NCBI RefSeq assembly: GCF_949628265.1
Contig: NC_088787.1
Span: forward strand, 19,520,501-19,584,500
Reading direction: 5' to 3'
DNA: 64,000 nucleotides
From: Cloeon dipterum
Lineage: Eukaryota; Arthropoda; Insecta; Ephemeroptera; Baetidae
In this document: positions 27,948 to 39,909 of the stretch, piece by piece
Layout: the number at the start of each line of letters is the position of its first letter
How positions within the stretch are numbered: the stretch's first letter is position 1
Notes under the pieces: generated by a model
What the model was told of the DNA's origin: nothing
Databases searched by the model: none
What the model saw: only the letters and a program-made list of their open reading frames with translations
Translations under genes and position numbers: made by a program

Positions 27948-29169
27948 TAGGGAGAGAACTGACCGCTTTTTTCCCTAGAATAAAAGAATAAATAACAATG
28001 AGAGCAAGGAATATAAATTTTTGTTGTCCCCTGCTATGTGAGAATTGGAAGCCGACGCTATGGGGGGTGGACGCTATGAAAGCAATCGCGTCCCTTGAAA
28101 AATATCTAAATAATAAAGCAAAGAGGCGCAGATCTCTAACTAAAATAATAATTAAAAGAATTCCAGTGTGACCATGCCTGTGGCAAATTTTCTGGTTTGG
28201 AATTTGGAGCGATGCCAACTGAGATTTGTGGCCTCCGATTGCCAGAAAAAATTTACACGTGGTCAGCATGACTTCACAAGAAAGAAAAATATGAATTTCT
28301 TTAAGCATTTTAGTAGTTGATGAGCACAATTCCTTCCCCTTAGCCTCACGTGGTAATTTAAGGTTCGATTAAACCACCAGTCCTTTTTGTATTAAAACCA
28401 TAATATCACGTTATGAGAAATTGGATTTAGTTACGGGCTAATTACAATCATAGGAGGAATCATAAAATAATTTTCGTGAACGGAGGGTTAAGGCGGAAGG
28501 TCGTGTAATCACGTGTTCTGGAGCAACAGACAGAAAAATACGCAAAGACGTTTTCATGAATGAAAAGTAAAATTTATCTCACCTTTTGTAGTTAGAGGCT
28601 TTGCAGTAAGAAGACACAAAAACGGAGGTGGGTTGATTTGTACTGGGGAATGGATTTAGATCAAAATCAGAAAGGTTTGTGAGAGCACGAGGCGTGAAGC
28701 GAGGAGCTCTTGTGTGTCGACTGGCTTCGAGCAGCTACGAATAAAGAATGATGCAAGCGCACGGCCGCACGCACGCTGAGAAGGAGAGAGCTGGTCAGGT
28801 ACAAGGCAGTGCTCTGTGCATAGCGGTTAAACCTATTTAAAAACCGGTATTCTAAAATTCACCTCTGGTTTTTGTACATTTTTCATCAGCCGTGTTGACC
28901 AGAACGAAAATAGTTGATTAATTTAGAGCAACTCTGGCCACATTAAAATCCCCTTTGTAGCGCTTATTAATGTACTACTTGTATTTAACTGGTCTTGCGT
29001 TTATATAAAAAATCGGTATCTTAGTATGGGAATATTCACAGAAAAACAGGGATGCGCACGCGCAGTGCAAACCAGGGTATCTTGCGCAGAAATAGAAATG
29101 GTGGGAAGTTTCAAAAATATTTGGATTGAATTGCATTAGGCGGAAATTATCAATTAAAATCAATTCACC
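27948..29169. other. intergenic; possible non-coding first exon on the - strand near 28,583
   Basis: On the - strand, CTACAAAAG|GTGAGATAA at about 28,583 is a strong donor. It could end a non-coding first exon of the elongin-B-like or PGGT1B transcript (inference). No other coding signal was seen. Confidence 0.3.
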
Positions 29170-29586
29170 AGTTGCATAAACCCTAAGTGTTCGAAGCCGC
29201 CAACAGATGGCGCCACCGTAGACTTTCGCTTTTAAGGCACTTCCGCTGCGATTTCAGACTCAATCTAGCTACTGTGCATTCTTCAATTTATATGCTTTTT
29301 TTGACGTGCTGCAATTCAAAATCGGTTCAGCCAATCGCCGTAGAATCGTGAAAAACTATTTTTTGAAATAAAAAAATATTTTCCAACGTTTCTACACGGC
29401 GAATGGCTGAACCGATTTTGGTTATCAGAACGTCAAAAAAAGCAAATTAAATGAAAAATGCAAAATAGCTAGATTTAGTCTGAAATCGCAGCAGTAATGC
29501 CTTAAAACCTCTTAAAACAATTTTTTTTAAGAAAGTGTGGTTGCGCCATCTGTTGGCGGCTTTGAACACTAAGGGTTTATGCAATT
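29170..29586. mobile_element. palindromic MITE, copy A (about 417 bp)
   Basis: Long imperfect inverted repeat. The left arm starts GTTGCATAAACCCTAAGTGT, then has GCCGCCAACAGATGGCGC. The right arm mirrors it as GCGCCATCTGTTGGCGGC and ends AAGGGTTTATGCAAT. The inner arms are also complementary (AATCGGTTCAGCCAATCGCC against GGCGAATGGCTGAACCGATT). There is no coding capacity. A second copy follows within 200 bp. Confidence 0.75.
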
Positions 29587-29786
29587 GATCAATTGAAAAT
29601 ATCCAAAATCCAAATATAAAACTCTGACGCCTGCGGAGCCGAAACAGCTGCTGTATATAGTGTATAGTACGAAAACGTGCTATTTAATTTTCCCTAAATA
29701 ATAGTTTTCACTAATGTTATAGCTAACCATCCAGACATTATCTTCCACGTAAGATTTAGAGCCACTCTGTTTTTTCTTAAATTGAC

Positions 29787-30431
29787 CAGTTGCATAAACC
29801 CTTAGTATAGTGTTCGAAACCGTCAACAGGTGGTGCAAGCGTAAACTTTTGTAATAAATTTAATTTAAGGCACGGAAAGGGATCGGTACTCGCGCCAAAA
29901 ACAATATCAAAAATCTGATATTGATATGATATTCTAAATATCTGCGATGATATTTGATATTTTACACCAAAATATCAAGATATATCAGATATTTTTCCTA
30001 AATATCAGCTGATATTTTCTGATATTCAAAATATCAACGATGATATTGATATGATATTTAAAATATCATATCAAAATTGATATACCGAACCCTACTGTTA
30101 AGCTGCATTTATTCAGACTCAATCCTGCTACTAGCTACTATATGCATTCTTCACTTAATATGTTTTCTTTTGACGTGTTGAAAACCTAAATCAGTCCATA
30201 GCCATCGCCGTAGAAACGTTGGAAAAGATTTTCTATTTCAAAAAATAGTTTTTCACCACTCTACGGCGATTGGCTTAACCAATTTTGGTTTCCAGGACGC
30301 CAAAAGAAAGCATATTTAGCGAAGAATGCTCAGTAGCAGGATCGAGTTTGAAATCGCAGTGGAAGTGCCTTAGAATAAACATATTATTAAAGTATACAGT
30401 TGCGCCATCTGTTGGCGCTTCAGACACTAAG
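29787..30431. mobile_element. palindromic MITE, copy B, interrupted by a nested insertion
   Basis: The left end repeats copy A (CCAGTTGCATAAACCC), and the right end repeats GCGCCATCTGTTGGCG then CACTAAGGGA. It is in the same orientation as copy A. About 220 bp at roughly 29,878-30,095 are absent from copy A and are rich in GATATTTGATAT-like motifs. That insert begins AGGGATCGGTA and ends TACCGAACCCT, near-perfect inverted ends. The target duplication is not clean. Confidence 0.65.
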
Positions 30432-31265
30432 GGACAGGCGAAATGAATCTGCTATAATTAAAAGGGGATTCTAAAATATGCAAAAGAATTAGGTAGAAAT
30501 TAAAGGATTTAGAAGTAAAGCCAAATTTAGCCTAGAAAATAATAATTGACGCTTTTGGCAATAATATGAGCAAAATACATTTTTCGGATTTTATTTTAAC
30601 AATGCAACATTCCTCAAGTAGCTTCTTCAATAGAAAATGAATGTTAGCAGCGTAAAATGTAGGAAATCCAGCAATTTTGGTATTCAATCTAGTCAAGAGC
30701 TATGCCAGAATATATTTCATTTGTTAACGTCATTACGATACAGTCAATATAGTTTTCATAATCAGCCAAGCTAGTTCAAGAGCTGAAATAATTGGTCTTA
30801 ATTTGGCAGTATACAGATCACTTCATTTTGAGTTAAAAAAATCCTCAAACTTTTCAGTGTTCTGTGCTAATGTCGAATGACAACCAGGCTTGTGTAAAAA
30901 TTCAAATTATGTTTCCCCATTTTGCCCATGCCATTAGTTAAGGTTAAATAAAAAATATGTTCCTTAAATGACTATTTCAGCCGATAGAACTAAATTGTCA
31001 CCCCTTTCCTCATCAAAAGTCTGGAACTATTTGGATCGGCTATAAAGATAATACCAATATCTCACCACCCAATCACATATATTTATATTCTAATTCTATA
31101 TAGTGATTTTCTTTTTTAAATCAATAAAAAAAATCATATTATCCAAATATGATAACCATAAATTTATTTACACCGCAAAAATAACCTTTTGTGTGGCATT
31201 ATTAAATATGCTCACAATATTCCGGCTTTGAGGCAGGGACAATTGGTAACTTGTTGCAAAAAGCC
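30432..31265. other. intergenic downstream of the boca/MESD gene
   Basis: AT-rich with no recognisable gene or repeat. It includes the presumed 3' UTR of the - strand MESD gene. Inverse AATAAA signals (TTTATT on the + strand) occur within about 110 bp of its stop. Confidence 0.5.
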
Positions 31266-32058
31266 TCACAGCTCTTCTCGTTTCATCTTGAGATTCTGAA
31301 AGATAACAATTTAGCTCCTGATATTTATCTACATTTTAATTTTATCATACCAGTTTCAACCCAGGATACTTTTTGTTTTCAATGACAACCTCCTGACATC
31401 CTTCTTGCTCAACGAGGAAATCTTTAGCTTCCCAAGCCACTGAGCCGTCTTTGAACATGAAAATTGCTCTGTTGTCACCAATCAGGTACCTAATTAAATT
31501 TGCATTAGCAACCCTCTAGTAAGACATTAAAATAGCCACCTTTCCGCCTGGATGTGATTGTTCCTCAGACTGCTCTGCCAGAGCTGAGTGACCTCCTCCG
31601 TTTTCTCTCTCGGGTAGGATGGATCCACATTAACAAAAGCCATCAATGTTTTGCCCTTCTTGGTCATCTTCAGCATCTTCTCCGGATCTGACATGTCAAG
31701 CTGAAATAAAAAAATCAGTCAAAATCTACAATCTCAGGAAGTTTTTTCAAATCACACCTGACTTAAGTCTATTTTTGGTTGTGGCCTTAGATGCTCTGGA
31801 AGCTCGTCATCTTCCAGTGGCTCGTCGTCTTCCTAGAATTCGAGGATTGCTTAGTAAAAATGATGTTTTAACTCCCTTAATGATACAATGTACCTCCCAC
31901 TGATCCAGTAGTCTCTCCATATCTGCATCACTATAATCCCGAATGTCCTTTTTCGCCCATTCTGGCTTTGATCCGTCAGGTGCCTTCTTGCTGTGGCAGC
32001 AAATAAACACCACAGAGACCAAGAAAAGCAAGAGCAGCCCTCTCATGGCTCTCATCAT
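31266..32058 (-). CDS. boca: LDL-receptor chaperone boca/MESD (complete, 5 exons)
   Basis: ER-lumen chaperone needed for folding of the beta-propeller/EGF modules of LDL-receptor-family proteins (arrow/LRP, yolk receptors). The joined CDS is complement(31266-31295, 31351-31489, 31540-31700, 31758-31832, 31894-32058), with consistent phases, giving 189 residues. Residues 1-22 are a signal peptide (RGLLLLFLVSVVFICCHS). Next come the family signature KPEWAKKDIRDYSDADMERL, an acidic linker, GKTLMAFVNVDPSYPREKTE, TQLWQSSLRNNHIQAERYLI, then GDNRAIFMFKDGSVAWEAKD. The protein ends KREEL, a KDEL-type ER-retention tail carried by the tiny last exon. The start is the first of two adjacent ATGs; both give a signal peptide. 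It is head-to-head with the 317-residue gene, with starts 574 bp apart. Confidence 0.95.
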
Positions 32059-32632
32059 TCACAAGTCACGCAATAGTTCACGCTTTAGGCTTCAAATTCG
32101 GTTGATTCCACGTAACGCTTCGGGGTTGGTTAAGATTAAGAAAGAGGAAAAATGATCATTTCGCTTTGGTGAACTGCTTGAACCTTAGATGTTTGTGTTT
32201 TCAGGTGGGCGTGGTTCACCGGTCTGGATATACAATGCTGCCAACCAAAATTAAATTGACTTTCCTATTTTAAAGCTCACAATAAGAAATTCTTTTCAAA
32301 AATTACAATGAAATTTCATAAGAAAATAATAATTTAACAAAACTATTGATCTTTTAAGAGCTTTTGTTTTATTTTTTTCATTTTTTTAGCCAGCTGAATT
32401 TTTTTTTGTTGGTGCGAATGTCTGTCTGTTTATTTTTGTTTTGATACCATAGTGAATAGAATTTGTTGACTAAGTGCGATAGGACTGGGCAGAACCTTGA
32501 TTTTTGTTTGCATTTTTATTTGAAAGACAGACACACGAGAGTTGATCTTTCATCCTCTCTAGTGATAAATAATAACAAAAACTTGACCACATCCCCACCA
32601 TATCCTGGATTTTGAACACGGTAGCGCCGAAA
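32059..32632. promoter_or_regulatory. divergent promoter region between boca/MESD and the 317-aa gene
   Basis: 574 bp between two head-to-head start codons must contain the 5' UTRs and promoters of both. No TATA box is obvious. The assignment follows from gene orientation rather than from a specific motif. Confidence 0.5.
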
Positions 32633-35600
32633 ATGAATCAGAGCAATCAGAATCTTCTCCAGTTGATGGAGCAGAAGTATGTAAAATAATTAAAATTCAT
32701 TTTGTAATAACTAGTGTCCAACAACTGTTTGAACCAAATTAATTCTCTTGCACCCGTTTGCTTCAGTAAAATGAGATCACAACATCGGTTTTCTAACCTC
32801 TTTTTGAGCCTGTCAAACAAGTATTTGAGTGGCATGGATATAAGTGGTAAGAATAAATGAATCTATAAATATAATGGAATGGATTAGATCTATGAAAGGC
32901 ATCTAGCCGAAGAGTGGACAGTTAAAATAATTTTTTTTCGCTTATGTATGTATGATATTTATTGTATACAGTTTCTAAAATTGAGCAAAAATAGCTCTAA
33001 ATCATAGCATATAGATGTTATATTTCACAAAAATTCCAGATCCAGATTGGCAACCCCCTGATCAACTGAGTCCTGTGAAAGCAATATCATTGGATAGGTT
33101 TGCGACGTCAAACAAAATTAAAGTGGTCATCAAGAAAAGGAAGTATTCTGAAGTTAGTGGTAACAGTGGCGAAAAGTTAGAAAATGAGAAATTGCTAACC
33201 CAAATCAAACCGTGCAGTGTTGTCATCAATAGAATTAATGGCGAGTGTTCTCGGGTCTACATTATTCATAATATTTTAAAAATATAAATTTTCAGTGCCT
33301 GAAGATGGAAAAATCATAAGTGATAAAGGAGTTAATAAGACAGCGAGTGAAAGACTCAATGATGTGTGGTCTGTTGCTGGTTTGTGATAAGCAAATGACA
33401 TATATTAGAACTTAATTAATCCTCATTTTGTAGGTGGTTCCCCTTACAAAGTACAAATTCTGTCAGAGCGGCCACCAATTAGTCATGGAGTTATCTCAGC
33501 CTCTCCTGAAAGAATAAATAAAGTTTTGATGAACAGCAAGCAGAACACAGATCTATCGTATACTTCCAAGAGTAATTATTAAAACAAAATTAAATATAGG
33601 AGTTTATATATGATATTCATTAAATTAAGATGGAGAGACGAGCCTGGCAGACACAGCTTCAGGTGATTACATGTCAGGGAACGGAACTACGTGCGAGGCT
33701 GCGGAACCTGTGTTGTTGGAGATGAGTGGTGAGTTTCAGTTGACAGTCAAAGCATTTAATTTGCTACGGCTTTAATATATCAAGGACTACAAGCCAGCAC
33801 AATTTATACTAAATTTAGAAGGCTTGGTTTGCAATCTACTGAAAAGGGAACTGGAGTGATGATACGTGTTCTATTTTTGACAAAACCATTTGATGCAATG
33901 TCCTGTTCAACCAGTTAAAGTGGAATGATAGTGATTTTTTTATTTAAAAAAATTAAATTTCATGTAAAGTTAACCCTAACCAACCTATTTTTTCCATGTC
34001 CTTCTGACCAAAAGGGCCCCAAAATCAAATTTTTCGAATTTTCTTTTTTTAGCAAAGGAAATTAATTGCTTCCGGGGTGAGAAAAATTGTGAAAATTTAA
34101 TGATGAGAAAATAAAAAATAGTGCTTTTGAGTCTTGTAAGAAATGTTTTATTTTTTCAAAAATTGCAGATTTTTAAAAGGGATCTGTGTTTGGCTTTCCA
34201 TGACCTTTAAAATTCACCAGTTCGTAGTAGCGTTAAATACTGCCTAAGTTCAGAGAGCTGATTAAATTTCCAGTTTTTTCCCACTCAGCAAAATTTTCTC
34301 AAATTTAAAATTTTCGAAAAAAATTCGTCTGAAAATTTCAGATGTCCGTTAAATAACGTTTAAAATTTTTTTGAGAAAAATCAAAATACCCAGTATTAAG
34401 TTACTTTATTCAAGAATCATCTCAGAAAAAGTTTTTTTTCATTTCAATAATTTCAATGATTTTCAGAGGCAAACTCGGACCCTTATGGCTATCAAAGACT
34501 GCGTATGAATTTTCTACGAAATTTACAGTGCTACACTATGTTTTCTCACATGATTTGGAATCCTCTCATCGAGATCTATCGGACAGCCAGTCTTTTTTTT
34601 GGGGAAGTGCGGAATTTCAGAGAAAATCGCGATTACACAATTCCGTTGAAAATTCTCCATTTAAAACAAAGCTAAGTTTGAGGCCGATTTTCTCAAAAAT
34701 TTACAGTGCTGCCTATGTATTTTTTTTAACTCTATATGATTTTTAGGACCCAATCTGTATGTGTGTTAAAGGATTTTGCGGGGAAATTCACTATCATTCC
34801 TCTTTAAGAAATATCAACATGATAAAACTTTTAACTGGACAGAGTTTTGAGGCATAAAATTCTCCATAAATTTTGTAGCCAGTTTTCATTTTATCGCGTT
34901 TATATTTTACTGTTTTTTCTGGGGGGGGGGGGTCAGACCAAGACTTGCTGTGCCCTTATTAGCAGTGCATAAACACTGCCCTCAATATGGTTTTTAGGTT
35001 TGATTTTATTTATATTATTTTATTTATATTATGTAAATGCAATATTTTGCTGTGCAGACCCTACTTGGCAATGCATATATTTTATTTTCCTCAACTTTGG
35101 CTGAGAAAGTGGCAAACAGCTCACTAATGGTTCAAAATAATGTTTAAAACCTTCTGAGCTGACCACCAGGTAATATAGCTCTATTTCAGTTCTTGGAAAG
35201 GAAATTCTTTTTTCTTTTTGGGTAGTAAAAATTACTACAAGGAAATAAGGTTAATATAGAAAATAGAGTATTATTTTTTATCCCTGTCTGAGGACTGGAT
35301 TTAATCATTTCTCGGAATTCATACGTTTTTTGCTGTACGATTAACCATTAAATATTTGCAAAACCTTGGATAAACACTTAGGGAAACGTCAATATTTTTT
35401 TGGAATGTTATTAATGACGTACTAATTGATTTACTTCACCAAACACTGTCAATGCATCAAATTTAATCTAAATTGAGCAAAAACTGATTTTAAATCAATT
35501 TGGCTCGCATTGTTAAGGCACTCTCAAGAGTATCAATGTGAGGTATTTGAGCAGTTTGGAGATCTAATACTGGCTACCCTATGTCAGAGATGGCAAAAAG

Positions 35601-36593
35601 TGGTTAGTTTAGTGACTCGAAATGCTCAAATTGCTCAACGGACTGGGAGGCGCACCGGCGCCGACTCGCTACTTGCTGGTTTGCACCTTTCCAGCATGCG
35701 TGATTTGGCTTCACGGGATGAATGTCTAGCGTTTCAATGCAGTCCTCGGTGCGTAGGCAAGTGGCCCTTTAGTGGGTTGGGTGGTGCGGCCTGGTGCGCC
35801 CATGTTATCCGTTCGCGGGTTTCAATTATCCGACCCGGGTTTCAGCATTCATGCTAGTGCAGTGCGCGCCCTTCCCGGTCCTCGGACAGGGATAAAAAGA
35901 GCAAAAAAAGAAAGTTATATTAATAAACAATCAAATTGATAAAATTTTATCAGAGCGGATGATCCACACAATGGAAGTCTATTTGAATTTAACGATTTTC
36001 CACCAAATTGAAACGTTGCATCCCTAGAGTTTTTTTAGGGCTAGCAATTAGTAAAGTTGAATAAAAAATAATAAACTTAATTCAGGTCAAGACAAAACTG
36101 GTGGCTTGACGACCGTGAGAGAAATATCTGCTTCTTCTGAAGAGGCTGGTATTCCTGAAGATCAATCAGACACAGTGCTGCACATTCCTGGTATATTTGA
36201 TTTGAATTTTCAAATTGTTTTTTCTCAAATAATATCAAATCTAAATTATAGAAAATACCAATAAGGACTACTCAATTCATAAGCATGGAAGGAATTTCAT
36301 CGATGGTGCTCCTTCGGTGCATGAAAAACCAAAGCAGAAGCCTCTAGGCTTGAGCCTAACAAGCCTCCAACCAGCACGGAAATCAAGTATGTTCTCTTTA
36401 AAATCTACTTCTTACAGATAAACTTGAGTTGCTCCTTGCTCTAGGGTTCCTAACGCGGGATGATCTCGTGTCTGCATATGCACCAAGAACCTACAGAAGC
36501 AAATGTGGAATGAGGGAATGGACCTTTACTCAATCGCCAAATGGCAGCTGTAAGCTTACATTTTCTAAAGTTGGTGCTCAGAAGAAGACTTGA
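32633..36593 (+). CDS. unrecognised 317-residue protein (complete, 9 exons)
   Basis: I cannot name this gene. The join 32633-32676, 32767-32846, 33040-33159, 33296-33379, 33434-33571, 33630-33728, 36086-36190, 36252-36386, 36445-36593 is open throughout, with GT/AG at each junction, and ends KVGAQKKT-stop. All introns but the first are phase 1. That uniformity and open frames in nine exons make a real gene very likely. No signal peptide or membrane segment is seen. Residues 15-40 (NKMRSQHRFSNLFLSLSNKY) are followed by DPDWQPP and a basic patch VVIKKRK. The middle is Ser/Glu-rich and looks disordered. The C-terminus is basic with an aromatic/Cys cluster (APRTYRSKCGMREWTFTQ). It loosely resembles a small nuclear protein. 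The RF...KY spacing recalls the Scm3/HJURP CENP-A-chaperone box, a weak resemblance only. An AATAAA at about 36,702 fits the transcript end. Confidence 0.75.
33729..36085. other. 2.4-kb intron of the 317-aa gene, enlarged by repeats
   Basis: The other introns of this gene are about 54-193 nt, so this one is an outlier. It contains a TIR-bounded repeat (35,275-35,897), a poly-G run at about 34,921 and AT-rich sequence with partial internal similarity (AAATTTACAGTGCT at about 34,520 and again near 34,700). Confidence 0.6.
35275..35897. mobile_element. TIR-bounded dispersed repeat, largest copy
   Basis: The left end TTTTTTATCCCTGTCTGAGG and the right end CCTCGGACAGGGATAAAAA are inverted copies. 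Within it, 35,500-35,840 matches the repeat at 17,222-17,520, and a related end lies at 23,239-23,268. The interior right half is GC-rich and open in one frame (115 residues) but shows no known domain. It is probably a non-autonomous DNA element. Confidence 0.55.
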
Positions 36594-37204
36594 ACGTTCA
36601 TTTGAATGTTTGTTTTAATGTTTGTCGGACCATGTAAAAAGCTAAATTCTTTCAAAGATTCATCCAATTCATTTGAAACGTGTTGATATTTCGCAATTTA
36701 AAAATAAATGGATATAAATAGACAAAATGACAAGTGAAAATGATTTATAACTTAAATGTTGAATGCCTGGCCTATCCACAACAAATTATTTTGAACGGTT
36801 AAATTCCGTTCATAAATCTAAATTAAAATTAAAAATTTGCACGTTTTCCCATCATTATTTTATTATATTTTATATTGGATAAGGGGGACCCTTGCTAGGG
36901 AATGTAGACAAGTAAAATTGGTATTGACTTTACTTTTTATGAGGTGGATTTGAAATCAGGCAAAAGATTAAAAGCGACTCAAGAAATTAAAAATTTATTT
37001 TTTGTCTTTGCATTGATCATACCAGGACATGATTATCCATTATATTTTATGGGGAAAGGCTTTTCAATTTGTTATGTGGAGTTGGAAACTGATTTATACG
37101 CTTTTAAAACCAAATTTTGTCTTATTGTTTAAGTAAGTTTGTTCATTAATATACAGTTGCTTTTATACTAAATTTGTTGAATATATATGCCACTTTGTCA
37201 TCTT

Positions 37205-37480
37205 GAACCACTGCTCAGAAAATTCCGTACTCTATGAGATCACCCGGTCCCAATCCAATTTAACACCGCCAAGCAGATAACATAGGGCCCAAGTGGCAGC
37301 AGAGAAGCTTGGACCCAGTCGTGACCATCTTTTCGCCTTTCCACACCAAGACCTTTTATTGAAACGCCAGAAATTGTCCTCAAATCCTCTAAAGGTGCGA
37401 AAACCAGATAATGTCGACTGTCGAGTCCTCCCAGCCAGTTGAGTAATTTTTGAGATGTGATTCTCCCCACTATTTGGTAC
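37205..37480. repeat. diverged dispersed repeat, copy 1 of 2
   Basis: It shares ordered blocks with 54,360-54,605: AGCAGATAA(C/A)AT(A/G)GGGCCC, then CCCA(G/A)TCGTG(A/T)CCATCTTTT(C/T). No domain can be recognised in any frame. Confidence 0.5.
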
Positions 37481-39502
37481 TAGAAACTTACAGACGTTTC
37501 CAAGTTAGTTCCAGAATCTCAAGTTCCCAGAATATTCGATTGCGATTTACTCTTTTCAAATCAACTTTAATTAGGTCATAATTAAGTGACAAATTAAATT
37601 TTTCTAATTATTTAATGTAATACTAAATTCTGACAGTAAAGATATATCCGATTTCATAGTACACAGCAATAAATACAATTCAAATAAACTTCAAATTGAG
37701 ACAGGAAGTTCTATCACCAGATTTCAATACCCCGTTTTGTGAAATGTAATAAATTAAAGTAGTTATTTCTCTTGACGTGTGTCAATTATTCGACACCAAT
37801 ATACTTTTACAGAGAGCATTTCGAGTCGCTCAATTGACCACCTTTTGCCATCTTTTACATTGGGCAGCCAGAGGACTAGATTTAATATTTTTTTATTATC
37901 TTTTGTAAAAATCACAAAAATCATAAAACATGTGTTACTTATTAAATCACAAATAAATACATTTTTTACAAATAATAAATAATAATTCATAGCCATTAGT
38001 GGTGTCACAAAAGCTGCCGATTTTAATTTTTATTAAGCGTCATCGTGCTCACAGTCGCTTATTGCAGCTATAATATCCTCTGCAGCAGGATGTGTAATTT
38101 GGAAGCCTGCAGCTTTTTTCCTCGAACTTACCGCACGGTCGTCGTCGTCGTCATCATCATCATCATTTCACACCCGCTCAAAAGATTAAAAGCATATAAA
38201 TAATGGTTCGTATGGAGCGCGGTGGCAGGCGCACAATGGCCCGACTTGGCAAAATTAATGTTGTTTACCATTCATTTAGTCATTAATGCACGGATTATGA
38301 TGAATGGCGCTCCATTATGGTCGTTATTTCTGACACTGCACTCTTGAGAGAAAATAAGCTCAATTTAAATTATGCTTTTTGCTCTCTTTCCCACTCTCGC
38401 TACATCGCAAAGAAGTGAAAAGGACAAACTGCCCAAAGTCAATCTGTTCATTCCACGTGTGAATTAGAGGAGAATAATTTCTATACTTTTTTGCTTTGGT
38501 CAGCACAAAGCAAAGTGTTTTGTTTGCGTGATTTCACGCATGAGATGAGCTTCAACACCATTTAAATTAATTCGTCAAGTCCGACAAAAAAATGCACAGG
38601 AAATTTCTTTTTTAGTAAATTTAACTTATATTTTACACCTAAATGATGTTGGTGTTTTACCGTTTTAAGCCCACGTTTTCCTGGAAATTAAAAAAACGAT
38701 CGACTATAATGTTCTGTGCATCTGATTTCCATATGGACGGCAAATGAGCACAAATCACTTAATTCCAAGACTTTTGAGCCCCACTTTGAAACCATCATGC
38801 AGGAGCCCAAAACCGTCTGAAGTCGTTTAAAAATCAATTGTGGAGCCAAATTAAAACATCCTTAAAACGAGGAAATTGACTAGATATTCAGTGCAGTAAC
38901 AGTAAAATACATGAATTAAATAATGTCTTATTTTAAAACACTATAAAAAATAAATTTCATAAATTGAACTTCTGATGACTTGACAAGTGAAAGCTGCATT
39001 ATTTGGGTGATTTTGATAAACGAAAATGAATGTACGTTCCTGTCTTGAATGATTTGTGCGTGATTGACGACGGCTTCGAGTTTAAAGCAGAAAACGCATC
39101 TGCTCGGCGGCGGCGGCGACTTTTTCAATCCGCCGCCTCGTTCCGCAAAAGGGGCGGTGCAATTAATCAAATTAGATTATCTCCGCTGCTCTTTTCATTA
39201 TTTTTGCGTGTTTAATGCGCGCGGAAGCGGCCCCGAGACCATAACAAATGAGGGTATTACGAAAGTTGAGCGTAAAAATTGCGCGATAAAACTGATAAAT
39301 GCAATTTAATTATTCACTGTGCGCGGGCGCGTCCAATTGCGCGAGAGATATTCGCGCCTCTCACGCCGCGCAATTATTTTCCCCGCAACGAGATGGTCGT
39401 TTTTATGCTGCTGCTGTAGTAATCCTCGAATTATTCGCACGATGATACGTTTTGTTATTTAAATAAAGAATGCTAGGCTCGTTAAAGAGAGCAAACACAT
39501 GC

Positions 39503-39503
<1 letters not shown>

Positions 39504-39564
<61 letters not shown>
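39504..39564. repeat. (CT)n microsatellite, about 61 bp
   Basis: Perfect CT dinucleotides. A (GA)n tract of similar length lies 266 bp downstream, so the two are inverted relative to each other. Confidence 0.97.
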
Positions 39565-39567
<3 letters not shown>

Positions 39568-39827
39568 CTTGAGCGTAAGCTGGCTGTTATTGTTTGCACG
39601 CGCGCGGGCCAGGCGGGCGGACGGGCGCGATTGCAAAGTATCAAGTGAGCTAGTCAAATCACCTTCTGTCACCTAAAACATCTGGGGCTGTTGCAGATGA
39701 TAACATTGCGCAATTTTTCAGTGCGTCTTTCCTCGTTTGCCGCGCGCCGCGCTGACAAACCCTCGCGCTGATAAATGACTAACGAAATCCTAACACCCAC
39801 TCATTTGTAAAAAAGCAGCAGCGCCCG

Positions 39828-39830
<3 letters not shown>

Positions 39831-39904
<74 letters not shown>
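39831..39904. repeat. (GA)n microsatellite, about 74 bp
   Basis: Perfect GA dinucleotides, complementary to the CT array at 39,504. The Leu-Ser open frames across it are artefacts. Confidence 0.97.

Positions 39905-39909
<5 letters not shown>

Noticed and set aside
28355..28385. GGTTCGATTAAACCACC resembling a tRNA T-arm
   Set aside because: No matching acceptor stem, D-arm or anticodon arm around it.
29878..30095. Calling the GATATT-rich insert a definite hAT element
   Set aside because: The ends are inverted and start AGGG, but I could not find an 8-bp target duplication beside them.
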